Shown piece by piece: positions 53,225-60,992 of a DNA stretch of 64,000 nucleotides. The stretch's first letter is position 1, and each line of letters opens with the position of its first letter. The position numbers and the translations under genes were made by a program. The stretch comes from Ralstonia pickettii. Its GTDB lineage: Bacteria > Pseudomonadota > Gammaproteobacteria > Burkholderiales > Burkholderiaceae. The notes under the pieces are model-generated. The model did not search any database. It was not told where the DNA came from and saw only the letters and a program-made list of their open reading frames with translations. The stretch lies in contig NZ_JFZG01000009.1 in the NCBI RefSeq assembly GCF_000607165.1, forward strand, positions 1 through 64,000. The letters run 5' to 3'.

Positions 53225-53539
53225 CGGCGGCAACTTGCAGTGGTGTTCCGCAGGGTGGGTAACGCCGGGCTTTGCTCACGTGGCTGCCGGATGCACGTAA
53301 TACGGCCGCAGGGGCCTGCCAAGTGGGAACGTTGCACTAACGTTGGTGGCGAGGGACTGCCAAATACGTCCTATCCGTGCGAAGAGCACGAGCGTGAGCG
53401 GGGGCGCAATCAGCGTTCAAAACGCCGTGGCAAGTCATTGATTTTATTACCAAGGAAAGCCCTGATCTGGTGGGAAAAAATCTTCCACCTGAGGGGCGCT
53501 CTGCATTTAGAATCAACGGCTTACAAAAAAAACTCCACC
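53225..53539. other. Gene-free interval upstream of padR
   Basis: No ORF with credible start and codon use, and no strong hairpin. The last 100 bases are A+T richer and probably hold the padR promoter. Confidence 0.45.
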
Positions 53540-54076
53540 ATGTCCATCCAACACGCACTGCTGACATCCCTGCTGGAAAAGCCCTCGTCGGGCTACGAGC
53601 TTGCTCGACGCTTTGACAAGTCGATGGGCTATTTTTGGAGCGCCACGCATCAGCAGATCTACCGCGAGCTTGGCCGCATGGCCGAGGCTGGCTGGGTGAG
53701 CGTGGAAGAAGAGGAGGACAGCCGCAAGAAGACGTACACCGTGTTGCCGCCCGGCCGGGACGAACTCGCACGCTGGGTGCTGGAGCCGACCGTGTCGTCG
53801 GACAACCGTGAGGAAGTGCTGGTGAAGCTGCGTGCCGAAGCGGTGATCGGCCCCCTCGGTTTTGCCGACGAGATGCAGCGTCTGATCGAGCAGCACCGCA
53901 CGCGCCTGAACACCTTCCGCGAGATCGAGAAGCGCGATTTTTCGCGGGCTGATCTCACACGTGCGCAGCAGTTGCAGCACGCGGTGCTTCAGCGCGGCAT
54001 CGTTTACGAAGAAGGCTGGCTCGCGTGGGCAGACGATGTGCTGCCGTTGCTGGAGCCAGCCCCTGTGACGGCCTGA
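53540..54076 (+). CDS. PadR-family transcriptional regulator
   Basis: The 178-residue protein has an N-terminal winged HTH of PadR type (ALLTSLLEKPSSGYELARRFDKSMGYFWSATHQQIYREL, shown as ends ALLTSLL and QIYREL) and a C-terminal helical dimerisation domain (Vir_C/AphA-like class). It is convergent with the nitronate monooxygenase gene 20 bases away. It likely represses or activates that operon through the palindrome at 55665-55684. The start is ATG 53540; the longer ORF upstream lacks support. Confidence 0.9.
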   Translation: MSIQHALLTSLLEKPSSGYELARRFDKSMGYFWSATHQQIYRELGRMAEAGWVSVEEEEDSRKKTYTVLPPGRDELARWVLEPTVSSDNREEVLVKLRAEAVIGPLGFADEMQRLIEQHRTRLNTFREIEKRDFSRADLTRAQQLQHAVLQRGIVYEEGWLAWADDVLPLLEPAPVTA

Positions 54077-54096
54077 TGGCCTGAAGGCCTAACTGC

Positions 54097-55101
54097 TTAC
54101 ACCGTCGTCTTGTCACCCGCCGGAGCGCGCAGGGCTTCGATATTGTTCAGGCGACGGCGGGCTACCTCGAACTCTTCGGCAAAGCGCTTGACGAGTTCTG
54201 CCGCCGGCACCACGCGCTTGACTGCGCCCACGCCCTGGCCGGCGCCCCAGATGTCCTTCCATGCCTTGGCCTTTGCGCCGCCGCCCGAGCCGAAGTTCAT
54301 CTTGCTTGGGTCCGATTCCGGCAGCGCGTCTGGGTCCAGGCCGGCGCCTTCGATGCTCTTGCGCAGGTAGTTGCCGTGCACGCCAGTGAACAGGTTCGTA
54401 TAGACGATATCGCTGGCGGTGCTTTCCACGATCGCTTGCTTGTAGCCCTCGATCGCGTTGGCTTCTTCGGTGGCGATGAACGCGGATCCGACATAGGCCA
54501 GGTCCGCACCGGCTGCCAATGCCGCCAGGATCGCATTGCCGTTGGCGATGGCGCCCGACAGCAGTAGCGGGCCGTCAAACCATTCGCGTATCTCGTGGAT
54601 CAGCGCAAAAGGTGAGGTCGTGCCCGCATGGCCGCCCGCGCCCGCCGCCACCGCGATCAGGCCATCCGCGCCTTTCTCGATCGCCTTCTTCGCAAATTTA
54701 TTGTTGATGACATCGTGCAGGACGATGCCGCCGTAGCTGTGCACCGCCTGGTTCACATCTTCACGCGCGCCCAGCGAGGTGATGACGATGGGCACCTTGT
54801 ACTTCACGCACAGCGCCAGGTCGTGCTCCAGACGGTCGTTCGACTTGTGCACGATCTGGTTAACGGCAAACGGTGCCGATGGTTTGTCGGGGTGCTGCGC
54901 GTCGTATTCGGCCAGCTCCGTCGTGATGCGCTGCAGCCAGGTTTCCAGCAGCTCGGCCGGCCGTGCGTTGAGCGCCGGGAACGAGCCGACCACGCCCGCC
55001 TTGCACTGCGCGATCACGAGGTCGGGGTTGGAAATGATGAACAGCGGCGAGCCCACCACGGGCACGGACAGGCGGTTTTGCAGGATCGGGGGCAGCGACA
55101 T
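54097..55101 (-). CDS. Nitronate monooxygenase
   Basis: The 334-residue FMN-dependent enzyme of the 2-nitropropane dioxygenase family has VPVVGSPLFIISNPDLVIAQCKAGVVGSFPALN at the N-terminus (ends shown), FAVNQIVHKSNDRLE, VIAVAAGAGGHAG-type flavin/catalytic region (LIAVAAGAGGHAGTTSPFAL), LLLSGAIANGNAILAALAAGADLAYVGSAF (in part). It oxidises alkyl nitronates such as propionate-3-nitronate. It is the second gene after the NTF2-like gene, 49 bases apart. Confidence 0.9.
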   Translation of the reverse strand: MSLPPILQNRLSVPVVGSPLFIISNPDLVIAQCKAGVVGSFPALNARPAELLETWLQRITTELAEYDAQHPDKPSAPFAVNQIVHKSNDRLEHDLALCVKYKVPIVITSLGAREDVNQAVHSYGGIVLHDVINNKFAKKAIEKGADGLIAVAAGAGGHAGTTSPFALIHEIREWFDGPLLLSGAIANGNAILAALAAGADLAYVGSAFIATEEANAIEGYKQAIVESTASDIVYTNLFTGVHGNYLRKSIEGAGLDPDALPESDPSKMNFGSGGGAKAKAWKDIWGAGQGVGAVKRVVPAAELVKRFAEEFEVARRRLNNIEALRAPAGDKTTV

Positions 55102-55150
55102 GGCAGTCTCCGTTGGTTTTGGTTGGAATTCGGAATTGGGGGATGGGTAT

Positions 55151-55594
55151 TCAGGCGCCGGCCTTGAGCATGCCGATCTTGTCGCCCAGCTTTGCACCCA
55201 TGGCAGCGCCGAGTGCCTGCAAGCCGGTGGCGGGGCGGACCATGACTTCGAACTCGACGATCTTGCCTTCAGCGTTGAAGCGCACCATGTCGATGCCCTT
55301 GAGCGCCTTGCCGCTCACGTTGGCGCTGAATTCCAGCACCACGCTGGCGCCGTCGTCGGTGGCGAAGCTGCGGTGGTATTCGAAGTCTTCAAAGACGGTG
55401 TTGACGGTGCGCAGCACCAGCGTGGTCGCCGTGCGGCCCGGGTAGGGCGTATGCGCCACGGGTGAGCGGAAGACCACGTCGTCGGCGAACAGCCGGTCGA
55501 GATCGTCCATGTTGCCGCTGTCGAGCATGGCATGCCAGGCCTCGAGCGTGGCTTGCGCGGGGGCGTTCAATGTCTGGGGAATCGGCTGCGGCAT
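55151..55594 (-). CDS. NTF2-like / SnoaL-like protein
   Basis: The 147-residue cone-shaped fold protein has TLEAWHAMLDSGNMDDLDRLFADDVVF and FRSPVAHTPYPGRTATTLVL (shown in part), with Val/Glu-rich strands VLEFSANVSGKALKGIDMVRF. Such proteins are small isomerases, dehydratases or binding proteins; no specific role is assigned. It is the first gene of the nitronate monooxygenase operon. Start at MPQPIPQ (55594). Confidence 0.82.
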   Translation of the reverse strand: MPQPIPQTLNAPAQATLEAWHAMLDSGNMDDLDRLFADDVVFRSPVAHTPYPGRTATTLVLRTVNTVFEDFEYHRSFATDDGASVVLEFSANVSGKALKGIDMVRFNAEGKIVEFEVMVRPATGLQALGAAMGAKLGDKIGMLKAGA

Positions 55595-55664
55595 GCTGGC
55601 TCCTGAGCAGAAAGTGCAACGGATTGCATCAACGTGGGACGCAACATAGCACAGCCGCGTTTTT

Positions 55665-55684
55665 CTATGCAACAAGTTGCATAG
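55665..55684. promoter_or_regulatory. AphA/PadR-like palindromic operator
   Basis: CTATGCAAC and GTTGCATAG, separated by AA, form a perfect 20-bp palindrome 71 bases upstream of the NTF2-like start codon. Its core TATGCA-N6-TGCATA fits the site reported for the PadR-family regulator AphA of Vibrio cholerae. The regulator would be the PadR protein encoded just beyond the operon. Confidence 0.7.
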
Positions 55685-55709
55685 TGGGGCTATTCGACTT
55701 CAGACAAGA

Positions 55710-56177
55710 TCAGCCGGCAGCGTGGTCCGGGTGCTGGGCGCGTACCACGATGACGGTGCGGTGCGACAGGCGCGCCGTGCGCTCGGCCACGCTGCCCAGC
55801 AGAAGGCGCGCGAGCCCGTGCTTGCCGTGCGAGCCCACCACGATGGTGTCGGCCTGCCAGCGCTCGGCCTCGTGCTCGAGCGCGTGGCCGATGTCGTCGT
55901 CGGTGGAGTCGAGCATCAGCACGCCGGTTTCAGCAGCGGTGCCGTCGGCGTCGAACAGGCGCTGCAATTCGACCAGCGATGCGCTGGCCGTCCGGTGCGC
56001 CTCTTCGCGCAACTTGTCGACGCTGTAGATTTCGCGCGACTCCGGCATGGCCGGCGATCCGATCGCCCAGACGACCCGGACCCGGCCGTTGAATGCACGG
56101 GCAAGGGCGGCGGCTTCTTCCACCGCCAGGTGGGCTTCATGGGTGCCGTCGAAAGCGGCAAGAATGCGTTGATGCAT
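55710..56177 (-). CDS. Universal stress protein (UspA family)
   Basis: The 155-residue UspA-fold protein starts with RILAAFDGTHEAHLAVEEAA and has the ATP-binding motif GSHGKHGLARLLLGSVAE near the C-terminus, ending in VIVVRA. An ATP-binding member with a role in stress survival is expected. It is a single gene between the PadR-operator region and a LysR gene on the same strand, 90 bases upstream. Confidence 0.92.
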   Translation of the reverse strand: MHQRILAAFDGTHEAHLAVEEAAALARAFNGRVRVVWAIGSPAMPESREIYSVDKLREEAHRTASASLVELQRLFDADGTAAETGVLMLDSTDDDIGHALEHEAERWQADTIVVGSHGKHGLARLLLGSVAERTARLSHRTVIVVRAQHPDHAAG

Positions 56178-56267
56178 GGGGCGCTCCGCAGAATCGGAAT
56201 GGAATGCGTCACTGTAGCAGCGCAGGTGGGCGATGCTGCACCCCGGATGTGCCCGGGTTGCGTCGCA

Positions 56268-57167
56268 TCAAACGGGCGCTGTCGTGCGCGCGGGGTGCGC
56301 CAGCAGCAAGTCCAGCAGCCCTTGCGCCGCCACCGACAGGCTGCGTCCGTCGCGCCGGATGACATACAGCGTGCGCACCAGCCCCGGCAGGGGCAGCGGC
56401 CGCACCACCAGCTCTGGCAGGCGGAACTGGAACAGCGCCAGCGCGGGAATGACGGTGATGCCCAGGTTGGCCGCCACCAGCGCAGCCGCCGTGGCCAGGT
56501 GTTCGACTTCCATGCCGCTGCGCAGCTTGGTCGGGTGCAACGCCGCATCGAGGTATTGCCGGATGCTCGTGTTGCGCGCGAGGTGGATGAACGGCGTATC
56601 GACGAGATCGCCCACGGCCAGCGCCTGCTTGCGCGCCAGCGGGTGATCCTGGTGACAGACGAGGTGGAAGTCGTCGGTGCAGAACGGTTGTGCGGCCAGA
56701 CCCGCCATGTCGGCGCCCATGGCCGCGATGGCGAAGTCCGCCGCGCCGCGCCGGACCATGTCGATGCACGGGTCCGAGAGTTGATCGTGCAGCGCCAGTT
56801 GAATGCCCGGATGCTGGGCAGAGAACGCGGCCAGCACGCCCGGCAGAATGCCCGCCGCGATCGACGGCAAGGCGGCCACCGTCACGCGCCCCGTGCGTGC
56901 GGCGGCGCGATCGCGCAACTCCGAGAATGTCGCCTCGAAATCAGCCAGCAGGCGCAGCGCCGATTCGGCAAAGGCTTCGCCCTCCGGGGTCAGTTCAACA
57001 TGGCGCGTGTTGCGGTCGAACAGGCGCACGCCGGCGTCGGCCTCCAGGTTCTGGATCAGCGCGCTGAAGGCCGATTGCGACAAGTGGCACGTCTGTGCCG
57101 CCTGCGTGAAGTTCTTGTGCTCGCGCAGCGCGGCAAAGGCGCGGAGCTGCTTGACGGAGAGGTTCAT
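56268..57167 (-). CDS. LysR-family transcriptional regulator
   Basis: The 299-residue protein has an HTH MNLSVKQLRAFAALREHKNF with LSQSAFSALIQNLEADAG, and a LysR substrate domain (TLYVIRRDGRSLSVAAQGLLDLL). It is the last gene of a run with the CitMHS/AtuA operon on the same strand (26 bases after the small AtuA partner), so it likely regulates that operon. Confidence 0.9.
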   Translation of the reverse strand: MNLSVKQLRAFAALREHKNFTQAAQTCHLSQSAFSALIQNLEADAGVRLFDRNTRHVELTPEGEAFAESALRLLADFEATFSELRDRAAARTGRVTVAALPSIAAGILPGVLAAFSAQHPGIQLALHDQLSDPCIDMVRRGAADFAIAAMGADMAGLAAQPFCTDDFHLVCHQDHPLARKQALAVGDLVDTPFIHLARNTSIRQYLDAALHPTKLRSGMEVEHLATAAALVAANLGITVIPALALFQFRLPELVVRPLPLPGLVRTLYVIRRDGRSLSVAAQGLLDLLLAHPARTTAPV

Positions 57168-57193
57168 GGCGATGCCGGGCGTGGTGCGCCAGC

Positions 57194-57514
57194 TTAGCCT
57201 GGAATCTCCAGCGTGAGCAGCGCGCTTGCGAGCGACTTGCCATGCGCATCCAGCGCCAGGGATCGCGTCACGCCGCCGGCCAGGGCACCGTGGAGCACGA
57301 AGTTGAGCGCGCCAAGCTGCGACAGCACGTAGCGCTCGACATCGCCGCGAACAAGGTCAGCGAAATGCGCGCGCACGCGCTCGGCCGTGACGTGTTGTTC
57401 AAGCAAGGCAAATTCTTCCGTGCATTCCGGACGAAGCGCGATGACGGAGATGCACGAGATGTCGCCCTTGTCGCCGGCGCGGGTGTGGGCGAGGTCGCGG
57501 AGGGTGCGGGGCAT
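57194..57514 (-). CDS. Small AtuA-associated protein
   Basis: The 106-residue protein starts LRDLAHTRAGDKGDISCISVIAL, the typical opening of the small domain that follows or is fused to AtuA-type proteins (shown in part; key GDKGD). Probably a subunit of the AtuA enzyme. One base separates it from the AtuA gene, so they are co-translated. Confidence 0.85.
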   Translation of the reverse strand: MPRTLRDLAHTRAGDKGDISCISVIALRPECTEEFALLEQHVTAERVRAHFADLVRGDVERYVLSQLGALNFVLHGALAGGVTRSLALDAHGKSLASALLTLEIPG

Positions 57515-57515
57515 G

Positions 57516-58871
57516 TCAGCTCTCCAGAATGTGCACGGCGTGCGGTGCGAGGTCAGCGGGAATCAACGTCGATGCGACGGCGATGATCTCGCGCGCGCTC
57601 TTGGTCGCGCCTCCGCCGCCGGACGGGCCGCACGTCAGCAGGGTTTCCACTTCGTTGCCGATGCGTACGGCTTCGGCCATCGACTCGGTGCGCGCGGCCA
57701 CGCGCACGCGCACTTCATACGGTTCGGCATCGGTGCGGGAAAGGGCAGCGCCATGCAGTGCATCCACGCCGATCAGTTCAAAGCGCGTTTCCGTCATCTG
57801 CACGCCGGTGAGCGCCAATCGCTCGCGCACGATGTCGAGTGCCAGCTTGCCGCGGGCGACCGCGTTCGGGCCGGCATAGCTGATCTGGCCTTCGCCGATG
57901 TAGCTGTCGAGATAGCCGATCGACACCTTCAACTGGCCCGTGCGTGGTGTGCCGGTGGCGCCTTCAATGACGACGCGGTCTTTGCCGCCGCCGTGCATGC
58001 GCACGTTGGAGAAGTCCGCCACCACGTCAGGTGTCAGGTACCGCGCCGGGTCATGGATCTCGTACAGCAACTGCTCCTTGCATGTGGCTTCGGTGACGAG
58101 GCCGCCGGCCGTGGCGACCTTGGTGATGAGCACCGAGCCGTCTTCACCGACTTCGCCAATGGGGAAGCCCAGACGTGCGAGGTCGGGTACGTCCTTGATG
58201 CCGGGGTCGGCAAAGTAGCCGCCGGTGATTTGCCCCGCGCATTCGAGCAGATGCCCGGCGAGCGTGCCGCAGCCCAGGCGATGCCAGTCGTCCATGCGCC
58301 ATCCAAACGCATGGATGAGCGGCCCGAGCGCGAGCGCCGGATCGGCCACGCGCCCGGTGATGACGATGTCCGCGCCTTGCGCCAGCGCATCGACAATGCC
58401 CTGCGCGCCGAGGTACGCATTGGCCGACACCATGCGTGCCTGCAGCGATGCGACCGGTGCGCCGCCATCCATCAGCGTGAAATCCTGGCCGCGGGCCTGC
58501 AGCAGATCGAACACATCGTCGCCGGTGACGGCCGCCACGCGCAGCTTGAGGCCCAGCTCGCGTGCGATGTCGCGCGTACGCTCGGCAGCCGCCTGCGGGT
58601 TGGCCGCGCCCATGTTGGTGACGATGCGGATGCCGCGGGCCGCGCAGGCGGGCAGCACGGCGCGCATGCGCGCTTCGAGCAGCGGGTCGTAGCCGTGCGA
58701 TGGGTCTTTGCGGCGCACCTGCTGCGCGAGCGCGATGGTGCGCTCGGCCAGGCATTCGAACATCAGCACGTCGATGTCGCCGTGCTCTGCCAGTTCCAGC
58801 GCCGGTTCGATGCGGTCGCCCGAATAACCGGCGCCGCCGCCGATGCGGAATGTCTTCAACTCGGTCTTCAT
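57516..58871 (-). CDS. AtuA-family protein (DUF1446)
   Basis: The 451-residue protein starts FRIGGGAGYSGDRIEPALEL, with VTNMGAANPQAA, ITGRVADPALALGPL and CGPSGGGGATKSA. AtuA was named from acyclic terpene utilisation in Pseudomonas, but most homologues sit beside CitMHS or similar carriers, and their reaction is not established. Here the operon is CitMHS, AtuA, small partner, LysR, which suggests a role in using an imported tri- or dicarboxylate. Confidence 0.88.
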   Translation of the reverse strand: MKTELKTFRIGGGAGYSGDRIEPALELAEHGDIDVLMFECLAERTIALAQQVRRKDPSHGYDPLLEARMRAVLPACAARGIRIVTNMGAANPQAAAERTRDIARELGLKLRVAAVTGDDVFDLLQARGQDFTLMDGGAPVASLQARMVSANAYLGAQGIVDALAQGADIVITGRVADPALALGPLIHAFGWRMDDWHRLGCGTLAGHLLECAGQITGGYFADPGIKDVPDLARLGFPIGEVGEDGSVLITKVATAGGLVTEATCKEQLLYEIHDPARYLTPDVVADFSNVRMHGGGKDRVVIEGATGTPRTGQLKVSIGYLDSYIGEGQISYAGPNAVARGKLALDIVRERLALTGVQMTETRFELIGVDALHGAALSRTDAEPYEVRVRVAARTESMAEAVRIGNEVETLLTCGPSGGGGATKSAREIIAVASTLIPADLAPHAVHILES

Positions 58872-58875
58872 GCCA

Positions 58876-60174
58876 TCACCATGGAAGCACGCCCAGCACC
58901 ACGGCCACTGCGGTCATCAGCAGCGAGGCACCGAACAGGAAGGGGATCGAGAATTTCTGGTGGTCCGCCAGCTCGATACCGCACAGGCCGACCACGAGAA
59001 AGGTGGCGGGTGTGAGCGGGCTGACGGGGAAGCCGGTGGTCATCTGGCCGAGCACGGCGGCCTGCGCCACATGCACCGGCGCAACCCCCAGCATCTTCGA
59101 TGCTTCGGCTACAACGGGCAGCACACCGAAGTAGAACGAATCCGGATCGAACAGCAGCGACAGCGGCATCGACAACACGCCCAGCACCACCGGAATGTGG
59201 TGCGCCATGCCGGGCGGAATGAAATCGACCGCCGTCTTCGCCATTGCCGTGAGCATGCCCGACTTGCTCATGATGCCGGTGAACACCCCCGCCGCCAGCA
59301 GGATGCTCGCCATCATCAGGGCGGCCTTGGCGTGGGCGTCCACCCGCTGGCGTTGCTCGTCGACGTTCGGGTAGTTGATCAGCAGTGCGGCGACCACGCC
59401 CAGCATGAACATCACCACCGGATCGACCTTGCCGCTCACCATCACGCCCATCACCACGACGGTGAGGATGAGGTTGATCCAGAAATTGCGTGGGCGGCGC
59501 AGCGCTTGTTCCGCGTCCGACAGCGGGCGCGCAACGACTTGCGCGCCGCCGGCGTGGTTGGCCAAGCCCAGGCGTTTTTCCTCATGCTTGCCCAGCAGCC
59601 ATGCGCACGCGAACACGAAAACGAGCCCCGCAATCTGCACTGGAATCAACGGATTGAAGATGTCCGTGACGGGCATATGCAGCGATGCGGATGCGCGGAT
59701 CATCGGCCCCGTCCACGGCAGGAAGTTCACGCCGCACGCCATCGACGTCACGCACGCAAGGATGCGGCGGTCCATGCCGAGCCGGTCGTACAGCGGCAGC
59801 ATGGCGGGAATGGTGATCAGAAACGCCACCGCGCCCGAGCCATCCAGGTGAATGAGCAGCGCCAGCAGCGCCGAGCCCACCACGATGCGCGGCGGGCGGC
59901 TGCCCACGGTGCGCAGGATGCGGTCGATGATCGGGTCCAGCATGCCGGCGTCGGTGACGATGCCGAAATACAGGATGGCGAAGATGAACATCCCCGCCAC
60001 GGGCGCGACGTCCTTGATGCCGCCGATGATGAACTTGCTGGTGTTGAGCCCGAAGCCGCCCACAAGCGCGGCGATGACGGGAATGGCGATGAGCGCGACC
60101 AGCGGCGACATGCGTTTGGTCAGGATGACGACAAACAGCGCAACGATGGTCAGCAGCCCGAGCAGTGCGAGCAT
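58876..60174 (-). CDS. CitMHS-family citrate-metal/H+ symporter
   Basis: The 432-residue inner-membrane carrier has about 11-12 hydrophobic segments. Visible features: LLIHLDGSGAVAFLITIPAMLPLY, SMACGVNFLPWTGPMIRASASL and FDPDSFYFGVLPVVAE (shown in part), the usual CitMHS signatures. It imports citrate or a related carboxylate as a metal complex. A GGAGGAG ribosome-binding site precedes the ATG. First gene of the AtuA operon, four bases before atuA. Confidence 0.9.
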   Translation of the reverse strand: MLALLGLLTIVALFVVILTKRMSPLVALIAIPVIAALVGGFGLNTSKFIIGGIKDVAPVAGMFIFAILYFGIVTDAGMLDPIIDRILRTVGSRPPRIVVGSALLALLIHLDGSGAVAFLITIPAMLPLYDRLGMDRRILACVTSMACGVNFLPWTGPMIRASASLHMPVTDIFNPLIPVQIAGLVFVFACAWLLGKHEEKRLGLANHAGGAQVVARPLSDAEQALRRPRNFWINLILTVVVMGVMVSGKVDPVVMFMLGVVAALLINYPNVDEQRQRVDAHAKAALMMASILLAAGVFTGIMSKSGMLTAMAKTAVDFIPPGMAHHIPVVLGVLSMPLSLLFDPDSFYFGVLPVVAEASKMLGVAPVHVAQAAVLGQMTTGFPVSPLTPATFLVVGLCGIELADHQKFSIPFLFGASLLMTAVAVVLGVLPW

Positions 60175-60191
60175 GGTCTCCTCCGAGTGAG

Positions 60192-60220
60192 GGGTCGATG
60201 GACCCTAGGATTCGGAATCC
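60192..60220. promoter_or_regulatory. Two inverted repeats upstream of the CitMHS gene
   Basis: GGGTC-N4-GACCC (60192-60205) is followed directly by the palindrome GGATTC-G-GAATCC (60208-60220), 18-46 bases upstream of the CitMHS ATG. Candidate operator(s) for the LysR protein or another regulator. The rest of 60175-60386 shows nothing else. Confidence 0.45.
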
Positions 60221-60386
60221 CTGTTGGCGGGATTTAGGAGCGACTGTAGAAGTTGGTGATCTGCCTGTGAAACAGAATATTTGGATCGATTGTGCGGATT
60301 CGCCGATCAGTGCCGCCGACGCCGCGCACCAAATCCCGGCAGAATGTCTCGCATCCCCAATTCCACCCATCCCTGCCGGAGACACC

Positions 60387-60935
60387 GTGAGCGCTACCCC
60401 GACCGTCCTGATCCTCCCCGGCTGGCAGAACTCCGGACCCGAGCATTGGCAATCGCGCTGGGAACGCCTGCATGGTGATCGCCGTGTCGAACAGCGCGAC
60501 TGGTTTGCCCCCAAGCGTGCGGATTGGGTGGCCGCGCTGGAAGCCGAAGTCAGCGCGGCGCCCGGCGACGTCATTTTGGTGGCGCACAGCCTGGGCTGCG
60601 TGCTGACGGCGCATTGGGCGGCCACGTCGGCTCGTGCTGTGCGGGTGCGCGGGGCCTTGCTGGTTGCTCCGCCGCAGCTCGATCGCGCCGACATGCCGCC
60701 GGAGCTGGCCGACTTCAGGCCCATTCCGCAACAGCGTTTGCCATTTCCCGCTGTGCTCGTCTTCAGCACCGACGACCCGTTCAGCGACGCAGCGTGGAGC
60801 CACAGCCAAGCCGAAACGTGGGGTGCGGAGCCCGTCAACCTGGGCGCGCGCGGCCATATCAATGCCGAATCGGGTCTCGGTGACTGGCCGGAAGCCCGCG
60901 CCATCGTCGCCAAGTGGATGAAGGATCTCATCTGA
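60387..60935 (+). CDS. RBBP9/YdeN-like serine hydrolase
   Basis: The 182-residue alpha/beta hydrolase of the RBBP9 family has ILPGWQNSGPEHWQSRW (characteristic N-terminal motif), nucleophile Ser in VAHSLGCVL, an Asp in FSTDDPFS and His in RGHINAESGLGDW. The substrate is unknown. It starts with GTG 60387, supported by GGAG six bases upstream; the ATG-extended ORF reaches back over the CitMHS promoter and is rejected. Confidence 0.88.
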   Translation: MSATPTVLILPGWQNSGPEHWQSRWERLHGDRRVEQRDWFAPKRADWVAALEAEVSAAPGDVILVAHSLGCVLTAHWAATSARAVRVRGALLVAPPQLDRADMPPELADFRPIPQQRLPFPAVLVFSTDDPFSDAAWSHSQAETWGAEPVNLGARGHINAESGLGDWPEARAIVAKWMKDLI

Positions 60936-60955
60936 AATCAGCGGAATGGGGGGGC

Positions 60956-60986
60956 TTGACCCTGAAGCTTCTTCAGGGTTTTGAAT
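60956..60986 (+). promoter_or_regulatory. MerR-type metal-responsive promoter of the P-type ATPase
   Basis: -35 TTGACC (60956-60961), a 19-bp spacer, -10 TTGAAT (60981-60986). A perfect dyad, ACCCTGAAG (60959-60967) and CTTCAGGGT (60971-60979) with 3 bases between, fills the spacer, as in CadR/PbrR/ZntR promoters. No merR-family metal sensor gene is next to it in this window, so the regulator must be encoded elsewhere. Confidence 0.8.
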
Positions 60987-60992
60987 GGAGGC

